Below, piece by piece: positions 53,762 through 63,012 of a stretch of DNA of 64,000 nucleotides. The DNA is from Nannocystis pusilla (GTDB taxonomy: Bacteria > Myxococcota_A > Polyangia > Nannocystales > Nannocystaceae), in the NCBI RefSeq assembly GCF_020073745.1, contig NZ_JAIRAU010000048.1, positions 1-64,000 of the forward strand, written 5' to 3'. A model generated the notes under the pieces. That model was not told where the DNA came from and did no database searches. It saw only the letters and a list, made by a program, of their open reading frames with translations. Positions within the stretch are counted from its first letter, which is position 1; every line of letters starts with the position of its first letter. A program made the translations under genes and the position numbers.

Positions 53762-54037
53762 GTGGCGAATCACAAGTCGGCAGAGAAGCGCAACCGTCAA
53801 CGCCTCAAGCGGCGCGAGCGTAACGTGTTCCACCTGTCCACCATGCGCACGTACATGAAGCGGCTGCGCAAGGCCCTCGAGGGCGGAGACCTCGAGGGTG
53901 CCAAGGAGAACCTGCCGCTGGCGCTGCAGGCGATCGGCAAGGCGGCGAGCAAGGGCGTGATCCACCGCAACACCGCGTCGCGCTACGCGTCGCGCGTGCG
54001 GCTCGCCTTCAACAAGAAAAACGCGCCCGCGGCCTGA
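53762..54037 (+). CDS. rpsT: 30S ribosomal protein S20
   Basis: 91 residues starting MANHKSAEKRNRQRLKRRER, then NVFHLSTMRTYMKRLRKALEGG and GVIHRNTASRYASRVRLAFN. S20 binds 16S rRNA in the small subunit. The start is GTG, as often in rpsT; the ATG-free region upstream is promoter. It stands alone and is followed by a clear hairpin terminator, the usual single-gene unit for rpsT. Confidence 0.97.
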   Translation: MANHKSAEKRNRQRLKRRERNVFHLSTMRTYMKRLRKALEGGDLEGAKENLPLALQAIGKAASKGVIHRNTASRYASRVRLAFNKKNAPAA

Positions 54038-54059
54038 AAGCCCCGAGGGGTAGCGAGTC

Positions 54060-54091
54060 GAGCGCGCCAGGACCTCGGGTCCGGCGCGCTC
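54060..54091 (+). terminator. rpsT terminator hairpin
   Basis: GAGCGCGCC-A-GGACC pairs with GGTCC-GGCGCGCTC around a TCG loop, 22 bp behind the rpsT stop, with a short T-containing tail (CCTCGTGTTG). Confidence 0.7.
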
Positions 54092-54161
54092 CTCGTGTTG
54101 GGTCGACGTCGCGGCGATTGATCGCTTGCCGCAGCGCCGGGCATCGGCGACCCTTGCCGCC

Positions 54162-54566
54162 ATGCATGACGCCCCGCCCGTCGTCCGCACGGTCATCTCC
54201 ACCCCCGACGCCCCGGCCGCGATCGGCCCGTACAGCCAGGGGATCGTCGTCAGCGGCGGCCGCACGCTCTACACCGCCGGCCAGATCCCGCTCGACCCGC
54301 AGACGATGCAGATCGTCGAGGGCGACGTGCGCGTCCAGGCCGAGCGGGTGATGCACAACCTCGCCGCGATCCTCCGCGCCGCCGGGATGGACTTCACCAA
54401 CGTCGTGCGCTGCGGGATCTTCCTCAAGGACATGAAGGACTTCGCGGCCGTCAACGAGGTCTACGGCCGTCACTTCGGCGAGCTCCGGCCGGCCCGCTCG
54501 ACCGTCGCGGTGGCGACGCTGCCGAAGGACGTGCTGGTCGAGATCGACGCGATCGCTGTCGGCTGA
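54162..54566 (+). CDS. ridA: RidA family enamine/imine deaminase
   Basis: 134 residues. RidA hydrolyses reactive enamines such as 2-aminoacrylate. Signature blocks are AAIGPYSQGIVVSGGRTLYTAGQIPLD, VMHNLAAILRAAGMDFTNVV, CGIFLKDMKDFAAVNEVYGRHF, and PARSTVAVATLPKDVLVEIDAIA, with the substrate Arg in RPARST. ATG 54162 fits the family; an upstream frame extension is rejected. The stop TGA overlaps the ATG of the next gene (TGATG), although that protein is unrelated. Confidence 0.95.
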   Translation: MHDAPPVVRTVISTPDAPAAIGPYSQGIVVSGGRTLYTAGQIPLDPQTMQIVEGDVRVQAERVMHNLAAILRAAGMDFTNVVRCGIFLKDMKDFAAVNEVYGRHFGELRPARSTVAVATLPKDVLVEIDAIAVG

Positions 54567-57301
54567 TGCGGCGACGAACCCAGGCGCTCCTCGTCGGCCT
54601 GGTCGTCGGACTCACGGCCGCCGGCGCGCTGCTCCTGCGCGGCTGCGCTCCGGGGCCCGAGGGCGGCGCCGGCGAGACCGGCGCGGCGGTCGACGGCGCG
54701 AGCGAGGCCGCCGAGACCCACGCGCCGCTCGAGCCCGCGGCCCCGCCGGCGCGCGTGCGCGGGGCGGTGATGGTCGAGGTCGGCGGCGCGGTCGAGGCCC
54801 CGCCGCCGGCGAGCGAGGGGCCTGGTGAAAAGGACATGGTCGAAGGGACCGGTCCTGACGGCTATGACCCGAGCGCCCTGGACAAAGAGCCAGGTGCCGA
54901 CGGGCCGCCGGTGCCGCTGGCGCCGCCGCGCGAGTGCAAGGCGCGGGCCTGGCGCGACGGGTTCTTGCTGGCCGAGGCCGTCTGCGACGCGGCCGGGGCG
55001 TTCCAGCTCGACCTGGCGCTGCCGGCCGGGCCGGCGGCGACGGTGACGGTCGAGGTGCTGGTGCCGGGCCACCTGCGCGGGGTGCTGGCGGCGCCGGCGC
55101 AGGCGGGCACCGAGGCGGTGCTGCCGACGCTGGCGCTCGGGCCGGCGTCCTGGCTCAAGGGGCAGGTGATCGATCGCCGCGGGCAGCCGGTCGCCGGGGT
55201 GAAGATCGAGGCGACGCCGCTGCCGGGCCTCGGCGAGCCGGAGCCGTGGCGGGTCGACAGCGACGCCGCCGGGGCCTTCGTGCTCGACACGGTGCCGGGC
55301 GGGCCGCTGCGGCTGCGGGCGACCGGCCAGGGCCTGGCGCTGTCGGTGGTCGAGGCGTTCGCGCCCGAGGCCGGGGTGGTGATCGTGGTCGACTCGCTGC
55401 AGGACCTGAGCGGCACGGTGCTCGGCGACCCGGCGCTGGTGGCCCGCGCCGAGGTGCGGCTCGAGGGCTCGTCGCTGTGGCCGCCGCTGGTCCAGAAGGC
55501 CGGCCCGGGCGGCGAGTTCCTGTTCGGCGACCTGGTCGACGGCGTCTACGGGCTGGTCGCGCAGGTGCGCGCGCAGCAGCCGGGCGAGCAGGAGTACGCC
55601 TCGATCCCGCTCGAGAACCTGAGCCCCGGCGGCCACGTCAGCCTGGCGCTGATCGCCGCCCAGCGCGTGCCGGTGCAGGTCGTCAGCCCCGACGGCTCGC
55701 CGGTGCCGCGGGCCCGCGTGACCCTCGGCTACGCCAGCGTGGGCCTCTTGCAGCAGATCGCCGAGGCCGACGACGCCGGCCTGGCCGACCTCGGGCCGGT
55801 GGTGCCCGGGCCCTACGTCGTGCGCGCCGACGCCGACGGCTACCTGCCGTCCGAGTCGCTCGCGGTCGACGTCGGCGCGACGGCGCTGGCGCGGCAGACC
55901 TTGACCCTGGTGCGGCCGGGCCGGATCGCCGGCACCGTGATCGACGACGCCGGGCGACCTGTCCCCGAGGCCAGCATCATGGTCGACGCCGACGCGCTCT
56001 ACAGCCCGGGCGAGGCGATGATCCGCGCGCGCACGTTCAGCGCGCTGCAGCGCGGCGGCAGCCTCGGGGTCACGCGCGGCGCGGTCCCGCCGATCCCGCT
56101 GGTCGGCGAGGGCGAGGCCGTCGGCACCTGGGCCGAGACCGACGAGCGCGGCGACTTCTCGCTCGACACGCTGATGCCCGGGCGCTACCGCCTGCGCGCG
56201 GTCCACGGCGACCACGCCGGCTCGGCGACGGCGGTCGTCGACCTGAGCCCGGGCGAGCGCGAGGACGGGATCGTGCTGCGGCTCGGTCACGGGGTGCCGC
56301 TCGGCGGGCGCGTGCTCGACGGCAACCGCCAGCCGATCGCGGGCGCGCGCATCGAGCTGGCCGACGGCTCGGAGGTGACGAGCGACGGCTTCGGCATGTG
56401 GAGCGCGGGGCACCGCCGCGGCAAGCAGCGGGTCGTCATCCGCGCGGCGGGCATGATCCCGGCGGTGGTCGAGGTCGACCTCGAGGGCCAGGCGACGTCG
56501 ATCGAGCAGGTGCTGCTGCCGGCCGAGGGCGCGCTCGAGGGCCGGGTGCGCGACGGCAACGACCAGGCGATCGCCGGCGTGCGGGTGACGCTGCTGCCGG
56601 CCGGCGAGCTGGCGCCGACCGAGGTGACGTGGACCGACGCGCGCGGGCTGTTCGAGTTCTCGCGCCTGGTCCCGGGGACAGCCACGCTCGAGCTCGACCA
56701 CCCGGAGTACGCGCCGGTGAGCAAGCGGGTGAAGGTCGAGAAGGGCGGGCGGCCGGCCGGGCCGGTCGAGCTCGCGCTCGCGCGCGGCTGGTCGCTCGAG
56801 GTCGTGGTCCGCGCACTCGGCAGCGGCGACCCGATCGCCGGCGCGCGCGTCGAGGTCGACGGTCAGGTGTGGGCCGCCGACGAGGCCGGCGAGGTGCGGG
56901 CGGCCCGGCTCGCCCGCGAGCGCGTGCGCGTCAAGGTCGAGGCGCCGGGGTGGGTCGGCGTGTCGACCTCGTTCGCGCGGCCGCAGGGCCCCTCGGGCAC
57001 GCTGGTGCTCGACCTCGACGAGGCGGCCGGTCTCGACGGCGAGGTCATCGACGAGCGCGGCGAGCCGGTCGCCGGGGCGCGCCTCGTCGTGCGCACGCGC
57101 GACGGCAGCACGGTGCTCGCCGAGACGACGACCGACACCGAGGGCCGCTGGTCGGTCGAGGGATTGCCCGAGGGCGACGTGTCCGTCGAGGCGATCCCAC
57201 CGCCGGGGCTCGCCGACCTGCTGGCACCCGTGACTTTACGGACCGACGTGCGCCGCGGCCACGTGACCCGCGAGGTTGACCTGCGCTTCGATCGGCTATG
57301 A
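54566..57301 (+). CDS. Large lipoprotein with multiple carboxypeptidase-regulatory-like domains
   Basis: 911 residues. The signal segment (ALLVGLVVGLTAAGALLLRG) ends in a lipobox (LRGC). After a linker of about 85 residues there are at least seven repeats of the regulatory-like beta sandwich, marked by KGQVIDRRGQPVAGVKIEA, GTVIDDAGRPVPEASIMVD, GRVLDGNRQPIAGARIELA, EGRVRDGNDQAIAGVRVTL and DGEVIDERGEPVAGARLVV. It is probably a cell-surface or periplasmic scaffold. The linker holds six 14-bp repeat units (54820-54895), read as GEKDMVEGTGPDGYDPSAL. Start overlaps the ridA stop. Confidence 0.87.
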   Translation: MRRRTQALLVGLVVGLTAAGALLLRGCAPGPEGGAGETGAAVDGASEAAETHAPLEPAAPPARVRGAVMVEVGGAVEAPPPASEGPGEKDMVEGTGPDGYDPSALDKEPGADGPPVPLAPPRECKARAWRDGFLLAEAVCDAAGAFQLDLALPAGPAATVTVEVLVPGHLRGVLAAPAQAGTEAVLPTLALGPASWLKGQVIDRRGQPVAGVKIEATPLPGLGEPEPWRVDSDAAGAFVLDTVPGGPLRLRATGQGLALSVVEAFAPEAGVVIVVDSLQDLSGTVLGDPALVARAEVRLEGSSLWPPLVQKAGPGGEFLFGDLVDGVYGLVAQVRAQQPGEQEYASIPLENLSPGGHVSLALIAAQRVPVQVVSPDGSPVPRARVTLGYASVGLLQQIAEADDAGLADLGPVVPGPYVVRADADGYLPSESLAVDVGATALARQTLTLVRPGRIAGTVIDDAGRPVPEASIMVDADALYSPGEAMIRARTFSALQRGGSLGVTRGAVPPIPLVGEGEAVGTWAETDERGDFSLDTLMPGRYRLRAVHGDHAGSATAVVDLSPGEREDGIVLRLGHGVPLGGRVLDGNRQPIAGARIELADGSEVTSDGFGMWSAGHRRGKQRVVIRAAGMIPAVVEVDLEGQATSIEQVLLPAEGALEGRVRDGNDQAIAGVRVTLLPAGELAPTEVTWTDARGLFEFSRLVPGTATLELDHPEYAPVSKRVKVEKGGRPAGPVELALARGWSLEVVVRALGSGDPIAGARVEVDGQVWAADEAGEVRAARLARERVRVKVEAPGWVGVSTSFARPQGPSGTLVLDLDEAAGLDGEVIDERGEPVAGARLVVRTRDGSTVLAETTTDTEGRWSVEGLPEGDVSVEAIPPPGLADLLAPVTLRTDVRRGHVTREVDLRFDRL
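54820..54895. repeat. Six-unit 14-bp array in a lipoprotein linker
   Basis: Units at 54820 (GCCTGG), 54834 (ACATGG), 54848 (ACCGGT), 54862 (CTATGA), 54876 (CCCTGG) and 54890 (CCAGGT). It is the longest array seen inside a coding sequence; 84 bp is divisible by three, so the frame is kept. Confidence 0.7.
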
Positions 57302-57311
57302 TTCGCGCGCC

Positions 57312-57860
57312 ATGACCATCCGTTCGCCGCGTTACGCGCTGCTGGTGCTCGGTCTCGCTGCCGCCTGCGGAGGCGACCAGAAGAAGCCGGCGAGTCCCGA
57401 TGCCACGAGCCCCGAGGCCAAGCCGGTCGCGCAAACTGAGACAGCCAAGCCGGCCGAGCCCGCCCACGACGCCGCCCCTGCCGGTGACAAGGTGAAGGTC
57501 GTCGACGGCCCCGGCGACGACCGCTTCGCCCTCCGCATCACGCCGCCGGCCGACGCCGCCGTCGGGCGCGAGGGTGTGGTCACCGTCGCCGCCGTCCCGC
57601 AAGGGCCCTGGCACATCAACCTCGACTTCCCGACCAAGCTCGCGCTGTCGGCGCCCGAGGGCGTCACCCTGCCGCAGCCCGAGCTGGCCAAGGCCGACGC
57701 CGCCAAGCTCGACGAGAAGAGCGCGGAATTCGCCGTGAAGTTCACGCCGACTTCGCCCGGAGACAAGACGTTCACGGGCGAGTTCAAGTTCGCCGTGTGC
57801 CAGGACGAGGCCTGCTCGCCGGTCACGCAGAAGGTCGACTTCAAGGTCGCCGTGAAGTAG
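57312..57860 (+). CDS. Lipoprotein of unknown function
   Basis: 182 residues starting MTIRSPRYALLVLGLAAACG, with a lipobox (AAAC). A Pro/Ala/Lys linker of about 45 residues follows. The domain reads DRFALRITPPADAAVGREGVVTVAA, GPWHINLDFPTKLALSAPEGV, SAEFAVKFTPTSPGDKTFTGEFKFAVCQDEACSPV. The paired Cys in CQDEAC and the strand pattern resemble DsbD-alpha-like (thiol:disulfide interchange) domains, but I cannot confirm this. It follows the large lipoprotein by 10 bp and is likely co-transcribed with it. Confidence 0.78.
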   Translation: MTIRSPRYALLVLGLAAACGGDQKKPASPDATSPEAKPVAQTETAKPAEPAHDAAPAGDKVKVVDGPGDDRFALRITPPADAAVGREGVVTVAAVPQGPWHINLDFPTKLALSAPEGVTLPQPELAKADAAKLDEKSAEFAVKFTPTSPGDKTFTGEFKFAVCQDEACSPVTQKVDFKVAVK

Positions 57861-57990
57861 CGCGGGCCCTGCGGACGTTGTTCGCGGCGGTCGGCTCCGC
57901 GCCCCGGGCGCCCGGCCTTTTTGCCGAGCGCGGCGAGCTCGATTACCATGGGGCTTCTCGTCGCCGAGAGTGGCGCGAACGGAGGCAGCG

Positions 57991-60330
57991 ATGGACGAGC
58001 CAGTGAGCGCCAAGACGAGGATCGAGGCGCTGGCGGCCGCGGTCGCCCAGGAATTCGAGAGCACCCGGCGGGTGCTCAGCTTCGAGGAGTGGTTCGAGCT
58101 GCTGTGCACCCAGCCGCACGTCCACGCCCGCAACGCGGCGCAGTACCTGCGCGACTGCTTCGACTTCTACGGCCGCCGCGATGTCCGGATCCCCAGCGGC
58201 AAGGTCGCGCGGTTCAAGCTGTTCGACTGCGAGTTCGACGGCGGCTCGGGCCGCCTCGTCGGCCAGGAGCCGGCGCAGAACGCCTTCTACGAGGCGCTCG
58301 ACAGCTTCGTCCGGATCGGCCGGGTCAACAAGCTGCTGCTCTTGCACGGGCCCAACGGCTCGGCCAAGACGACCTTCCTCGACGCGGTGATGCGCGCGCT
58401 CGAGAAGTACTCCGAGACCGACGGCGGGGCGCTGTACCGCTTCTCGTGGGTGTTCCCCAACAAGAGCTCGAAGAGCGGCGGGATCGGGTTCGGCAGCGGG
58501 CCGTGGAGCGCGGCGATCGGCGAGGCGACGTTCGCCAAGCTCGGCGCCGAGTCGATCGACGCCAAGCTGAGCGACGAGAACAAGGACCCGCCGCTCTACC
58601 TGATCCCGGTGCCCGAGCGGGCGGCGCTGCTGCAGGCGCAGCTGGCGGCGGCGCAGGCACGTGACCCGAAGGACAGCCGGCTGCAGCACTTCGTGATCGG
58701 CGACGCGGCCCTGCGCGGCGACCTGTCGCAGCGCAACCGGCGGATCTTCGACGCGCTGCTCAACATCTACCAGGGCGACCTGCGCAAGGTGTACCAGCAC
58801 GTGCAGGTCGAGCGGCTGTTCCTCAGCCGGCAGTACCGCAGCGGCCTCGTCACCGTCGAGCCCAAGCAGACCGCCGACGCGCGCAGCTTCCCGGTCACCG
58901 GCGACCGCGCGTACGCCAGCCTGCCGCCGGCCGTCGGCGGCCAGGTGCTGTTCGCCTGCCAGGGCGACCTGGTCGACGCCAACCGCGGCCTCATCAACTT
59001 CAGCGACCTGCTGAAGCGGCCCTACGAGCACTACAAGTACCTGCTGACGGCCACCGAGTCGGGGCAGGTGGCGCTCGAGCACGTGGTGCTGGCGCTCGAC
59101 GTGGTGTTCGGCGGCTCGGCCAACGACCTCAACCTGCTCGAGTTCCGCGCGCTGCGCTCGGGCGAGTACCAGAGCCTGCGCGGGCGCCTCGAGCTGATCC
59201 CGGTGCCGTACCTGCTCGACTACCGGGTCGAGCGCAAGGTCTACCAGGAGCAGGTCGGCGACGTGCTGCGCGGCATCCACATCGCCCCGCACGTGCCGCG
59301 GATCCTCGCGCTGTGGGGCGTGATGACCCGCCTGCGCCCGCCCAACCCGGCCGACTACCCGCCGAAGCTGCAGGCGGTGCTGTCGCGCCTCGGGCCGCTC
59401 GACAAGGCCGACCTCTACGCCTACGGCCGCGTGCCCGCCGGCCTCACCAGCGACGAGGCCCGCGAGCTGCTGCTGGCGGTCCCGCAGATGCACCTGGAGC
59501 GGTTCCCCCAGGCGGTCGTGCGCGCCGAGGGGGCCGAGCACCTGCTCGGCGACTACGAGGGCAGCTTCGGCGCCTCGGTCCGCGACCTCAAGCGCGTGCT
59601 GCTGGCGGCAGCCAGCGAGCCGGGCACCACCTGCGTCACCGTGCCGCGCCTGTTCAAGGAGCTGCGCAAGTTCATGGGCGACGCGCTCAACCACCGCTGG
59701 ATGCTGCTGCCCAAGGCCGCCAGCGGGTTCCACCTGCTCGACGGCGAGGGCAGCATCACCGCCGCCGCCTGGAACTACTGGCTCAGCGCGTCCGACTGGG
59801 AGGTCCGCGAGGCGATGGGCCTGGTCGACGAGGCCCGCTACCTCGAGGTCTTCAAAAAATACGTGGTCCACGTCAAGCACGCGGTCAAGCGCGAGAAGAT
59901 GTTCGACCCGGTCACCGGCAACCTGCGCGACCCCGACGAGAAGTTCATGCAGGGCCTCGAGAAGACGATGGACCCGAAGGCCGGCCCGCACTTCCGCACC
60001 GACCTGCTGTCCCGCATCGGCGCCTGGGCCCTCAGCCACCCCGACGAGGAGCCGGCCTACGCCGAGATCTTCGCCGACTACTTCTATCGCCTGCGCGACG
60101 ACTACTACCGCCAGCAGAAAGGCGTGGTCGCCCGCGGGATCCAGCGCATGCTCGAGCTCCTCGCCGACGACCGCCGCGCCGACAACCCGCTCGCTCCACA
60201 AGAAGAGCAGGTGGCCCGCCGCGCCCTCGAGATCCTGCTCGGCGACCACGACGGCGGGATCAAGCGCGAGCGCCACACCCGCGAGACGCTGCGCGACACG
60301 CTCGTGCAGCTGTCGAAGGCCCGCTACTGA
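57991..60330 (+). CDS. prkA: PrkA-type serine protein kinase / AAA+ protein
   Basis: 779 residues. PrkA (YeaG) is a conserved AAA+ protein with a C-terminal kinase-like region, linked to stress and sporulation. The Walker A motif is LLLHGPNGSAKTTFLDAV (about 112-129). Other blocks are FACQGDLVDANRGLINFSDLLKRPYEHYKYLL and HIAPHVPRILALWGVMTRLRPP, typical of PrkA. Ribosome site GGAGGCAGCG precedes the ATG. Longer than E. coli YeaG (644 aa) because of inserts in the first half. The usual partners yeaH (DUF444) and spoVR are not in the window. Confidence 0.92.
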   Translation: MDEPVSAKTRIEALAAAVAQEFESTRRVLSFEEWFELLCTQPHVHARNAAQYLRDCFDFYGRRDVRIPSGKVARFKLFDCEFDGGSGRLVGQEPAQNAFYEALDSFVRIGRVNKLLLLHGPNGSAKTTFLDAVMRALEKYSETDGGALYRFSWVFPNKSSKSGGIGFGSGPWSAAIGEATFAKLGAESIDAKLSDENKDPPLYLIPVPERAALLQAQLAAAQARDPKDSRLQHFVIGDAALRGDLSQRNRRIFDALLNIYQGDLRKVYQHVQVERLFLSRQYRSGLVTVEPKQTADARSFPVTGDRAYASLPPAVGGQVLFACQGDLVDANRGLINFSDLLKRPYEHYKYLLTATESGQVALEHVVLALDVVFGGSANDLNLLEFRALRSGEYQSLRGRLELIPVPYLLDYRVERKVYQEQVGDVLRGIHIAPHVPRILALWGVMTRLRPPNPADYPPKLQAVLSRLGPLDKADLYAYGRVPAGLTSDEARELLLAVPQMHLERFPQAVVRAEGAEHLLGDYEGSFGASVRDLKRVLLAAASEPGTTCVTVPRLFKELRKFMGDALNHRWMLLPKAASGFHLLDGEGSITAAAWNYWLSASDWEVREAMGLVDEARYLEVFKKYVVHVKHAVKREKMFDPVTGNLRDPDEKFMQGLEKTMDPKAGPHFRTDLLSRIGAWALSHPDEEPAYAEIFADYFYRLRDDYYRQQKGVVARGIQRMLELLADDRRADNPLAPQEEQVARRALEILLGDHDGGIKRERHTRETLRDTLVQLSKARY

Positions 60331-60824
60331 CGCGCGTCGCGCCGTGACCGCGCGGTCGCGTTCTGCGGCCGTCCGTCGCGCGCGTGACGGCCGTGACCGA
60401 CGGCACGCCGCGCCTCGCCGCGGCCCGGCGAGCGGCGCGCGAGGCGTCGGCGCGGTGACCTCGCAACGACTGGGAGGCCGCCGCGCAACGGCTGCGCTCG
60501 CGCGCAGGACGCCCGCGCCGCGAGGCGCGAATCGCATGAGGCGGCGCGGGCAGCGAACGGTCATTCGCTCGAGCCTGGATCGTGGGCTTTCCGACGGCGG
60601 ACCCGGCATTGCGCGGAGTGATGCATATCGCGCGGATCCGCGCGAAATGTCGCAGTGCGACCGAGTACGACCATTGATTCTACGGCCTGGCGCTGACGTA
60701 GGTGCAGCGCGCCCTCCCGGCCGTTCTAAGGCGATCCACGAGGGGCGCGCGCCGGCGGAATTTCGCCGGGGAACGTTGATTGTTGACTCCAGAAGCCCGG
60801 CGTGGCAGCGTCACCGTCGGCCGG
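60331..60824. other. Gene-free stretch between prkA and the SCP2 gene
   Basis: About 490 bp. The first half is GC-rich with short inverted repeats (CGGCCGT/ACGGCCG at 60366-60393). The second half (60600-60800) is lower in GC and may hold the promoter of the next gene. There is no 14-bp hexamer pair and no gene that I can support. Confidence 0.5.
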
Positions 60825-61154
60825 ATGAACGTCCAGCGCTTCTTCAACGAGGACCTGCCCGCGGCCCTCCGTCGCAACCCCGCGGGTGCGGCCGAGATCG
60901 GCGGGACCTACCAGTTCCGGATCTCCGGCCCCGGCGGCGGTGAATGGTGGGTCGAGGTGACCCGCGCCAAGACGGGCGTGTGGGCCGGCTACTGGCCGGG
61001 CGCCCAGTGCGAGCTGGCGATCGACAGCGCGGACTTCAAGAGCCTGGTCACCGGCGATTCGAGCACCGCCGACGCGCTGACCACCGCCGGCCGCCTGGTC
61101 GTGATGGGCAGCCGCACTCTGGTCGCTCGCGTCGGCCTGCTGTCGCAGCTGTGA
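60825..61154 (+). CDS. SCP2-like sterol-carrier domain protein
   Basis: 109 residues: MNVQRFFNEDLPAALRRNPAG, GTYQFRISGPGGGEWWVEVT, GYWPGAQCELAIDSADFKSLVTG, ALTTAGRLVVMGSRTLVARV. The block CELAIDSADFKSLVTG followed by a GRLVVMGS strand is the SCP2 pattern. SCP2 domains bind sterols or other lipids in a tunnel; Nannocystis-like bacteria make sterols, so lipid binding is plausible. ATG 60825 is preferred over 60780 since the added residues are Arg-rich and not conserved. It is convergent with the GNAT gene. Confidence 0.8.
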   Translation: MNVQRFFNEDLPAALRRNPAGAAEIGGTYQFRISGPGGGEWWVEVTRAKTGVWAGYWPGAQCELAIDSADFKSLVTGDSSTADALTTAGRLVVMGSRTLVARVGLLSQL

Positions 61155-61206
61155 GCCCGTCGCCGGCCCGCGGGCGCGAGCGTCGATCGGCCCCGGCCGC
61201 TGCCAT

Positions 61207-61254
61207 CAATGGCCTTCAGGTCATGTCGATTGGGCCAGGTTTAAAAGCTCCTGT
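61207..61254. repeat. Four-unit array between convergent genes
   Basis: Units at 61207 (CAATGG), 61221 (TCATGT), 61235 (CCAGGT) and 61249 (TCCTGT), 14 bp apart. The last codons of the GNAT gene (ELLNLAQST) are read from it. Confidence 0.65.
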
Positions 61255-61706
61255 CCCGTGAGGCGAAAGATGGTCCACTCCGACACGGCCCGGGCGCCGA
61301 GGCGCTCGTAGAAGCCGATCGCGGGGGTGTTCCAGTCGAGCACGGCCCACTCCATGCGGGCGCAGCCGCGCTCGACGGCCAGCTGGGCCAGGCGGACCAG
61401 CAGCTGCTTGCCGATCCCGCGGCCGCGCCGGGACGGCTCGACGAACAGGTCCTCGAGGTAGAGGCCGGGTCGGCCGCGCCAGGTCGAGTAGTTGTGGAAG
61501 TAGAGGGCGAAGCCGACGACGGCCCCGTCGTCGTCCTCGGCCAGCAGGCACTCGAAGGGCGGGCGCTCGGCCGCGAGCTGGGCGCGCAGCTCGTCGACGG
61601 TGACGACCACGGCGTCGGGCTCGCGCTCGTAGGTGGCGAGGTCGACGATCAGGCGGAAGATGTCGGCGGCGTCGGCGGGGCCGGCGGCGCGCAGGCGGGC
61701 GAGCAT
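61221..61706 (-). CDS. GNAT family N-acetyltransferase
   Basis: 161 residues. It starts MLARLRAAGPADAADIFRLI. The acetyl-CoA binding motif is VEPSRRGRGIGKQLLVRLAQL (about 90-110), preceded by GFALYFHNYSTWRGRPGLYLEDLF and followed by CARMEWAVLDWNTPAIGFYERLGA, the pattern of the diamine/thialysine-acetyltransferase branch (SAT-like). It acetylates a small amine; the substrate is not known. The C-terminal tail comes from the repeat array 61207-61254, so the natural end may be at about FRLTG. Confidence 0.92.
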   Translation of the reverse strand: MLARLRAAGPADAADIFRLIVDLATYEREPDAVVVTVDELRAQLAAERPPFECLLAEDDDGAVVGFALYFHNYSTWRGRPGLYLEDLFVEPSRRGRGIGKQLLVRLAQLAVERGCARMEWAVLDWNTPAIGFYERLGARAVSEWTIFRLTGQELLNLAQST

Positions 61707-61758
61707 GCGCGCGAGGATACGCCGGCCGAGCCGCCGAACGCGAGCCCCGGCGCGCGCC

Positions 61759-62286
61759 TCAGAACTGCAGCGCCAGGCCTCCTGTGCTCACGCCGAACGC
61801 GGTGCGGCGCTGCTTGCCCGGCTTCTTGTCGTCGTGCTTGACGAGGCGGCGGGTGAACATCACCGCGGGGACGATCGCGGCGATCGTGAGCACGCCGAGG
61901 ATCGGGGCCATGATGCCGGCGGTGCGGCGCTCCTGGCTGCAGTCGATCATCGCGCCGCGGTCGGCGGCCTGGTTGCAGCGATTGAGCATGCCGAGCGGGA
62001 TGGCCATGCCGATCGTGCCGAGGCCGGCGAGGGCCCACGACGCGCCGGTGCCGGCCTGCAGGAAGCGCTGTTCGCTCTGCCAGTCCCGCTTGTAGTCGGG
62101 CGGGACGAGGTCCGGCTCGCGGCCGGGCGGGATGAGCGGGGTCGACTGGTTCGCGGGCTCCACATTGCGCGCCGCCAGCGGGCGCGCGACGGGGCCCTGC
62201 GCAGCCGCGACCTGCGCGGGCTCCTTCGCCGCCGCGAGGGTCGAGGTGCAGCAGAGCAGCAAGGTCAGACATGAACGTGCGAGCAT
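61759..62286 (-). CDS. Exported protein with two C-terminal membrane segments
   Basis: 175 residues. ATG 62286 has AAGGAGATC nine bases upstream. The signal peptide is MLARSCLTLLLCCTSTLAAA. A linker and a short soluble part (PDLVPPDYKRDWQSEQRFLQ) lead to two membrane segments, ASWALAGLGTIGMAIPLGML and IMAPILGVLTIAAIVPAVMF, and a charged end (KHDDKKPGKQRRT). The layout matches the tail of the lipoprotein at 46255 (two late membrane helices). No family was recognised. Confidence 0.75.
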   Translation of the reverse strand: MLARSCLTLLLCCTSTLAAAKEPAQVAAAQGPVARPLAARNVEPANQSTPLIPPGREPDLVPPDYKRDWQSEQRFLQAGTGASWALAGLGTIGMAIPLGMLNRCNQAADRGAMIDCSQERRTAGIMAPILGVLTIAAIVPAVMFTRRLVKHDDKKPGKQRRTAFGVSTGGLALQF

Positions 62287-63012
62287 GGCGGATCTCCTTG
62301 AACCTGAGCGCAGCGCCGGTCGGTCGGATCGGTATGCGCCCAAATGGTCGGTTGGCTTATGACCCGGAGCCACGACTGGCACCAATACAGCGACCTCGAG
62401 CTTGGCCCGCCCGTATGCCCCGAATCAGCGCACCGGCAGGCGATCACGGGCGAAACCAGGCCGACTGAATGCTCGCCCGCGCCGCGTCCGGACGCCCGCG
62501 GTCCGCCGCTCGCGCCGGGCCGACGACCCCGGCGCGGCGTCGGTGCGGACCTGTCCCGAAGGACCGATGCACGCGCGGACGGGCGAGCGAGCGCTCGCGC
62601 GGCCCGTCACAGCAGCGGCCTCGGCTCGGCGGATCCCGCGACCCGACGCGACGCCGAGCGGGCGTCCGCGTGAGCCCGGACGACCGTCGGGCGCGCGACC
62701 TCGAGGCGGCGGCGGTGCGGTCGAGGAGGGGCTGGCGTCGCTCACGGTCATCGGGTTGTCGCACGGTGCCGGCTCGCGCGGCTCGCGAATTCCGCGGCGC
62801 GCGTGGAGCCAACCGGCTCGCAGGGACGGACGAAGGCCCGGAGGAGCGAGCGACGGTGAGGTCGTGCGGCGCGTGCGGAGGCGGGCGAGCGGTGCGGGCG
62901 GCGCGAGCCGCCGTCGCGTCCGCAATGTACGTACATGGCCCCGAGGACATGTTACGGGCGGTTCTGCGCCCGCTGCAGCGGACCTTGAGCCGGGGGCCGG
63001 CGTCGGCCACAG
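62287..63012. other. Gene-free stretch with two hexamer pairs
   Basis: About 725 bp with no frame that shows family similarity or steady codon bias. It holds pairs at 62549/62563 (ACCTGT, ACCGAT) and 62933/62947 (ACATGG, ACATGT). Arg-codon-rich sequence on both strands gives several long but unconvincing open frames. Confidence 0.5.

Noticed and set aside
54126..54161. Upstream start for ridA
   Set aside because: The added residues (PQRRASATLAA) are not part of RidA, and the ATG at 54162 fits the family.
57943..60609. An 888-codon frame antisense to prkA
   Set aside because: No domain is visible, and PrkA motifs are complete on the plus strand.
62287..63012. Several 60-390 codon frames on both strands
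   Set aside because: They consist of Arg/Ala/Gly/Pro-rich translation with no motif, signal peptide or steady codon bias.
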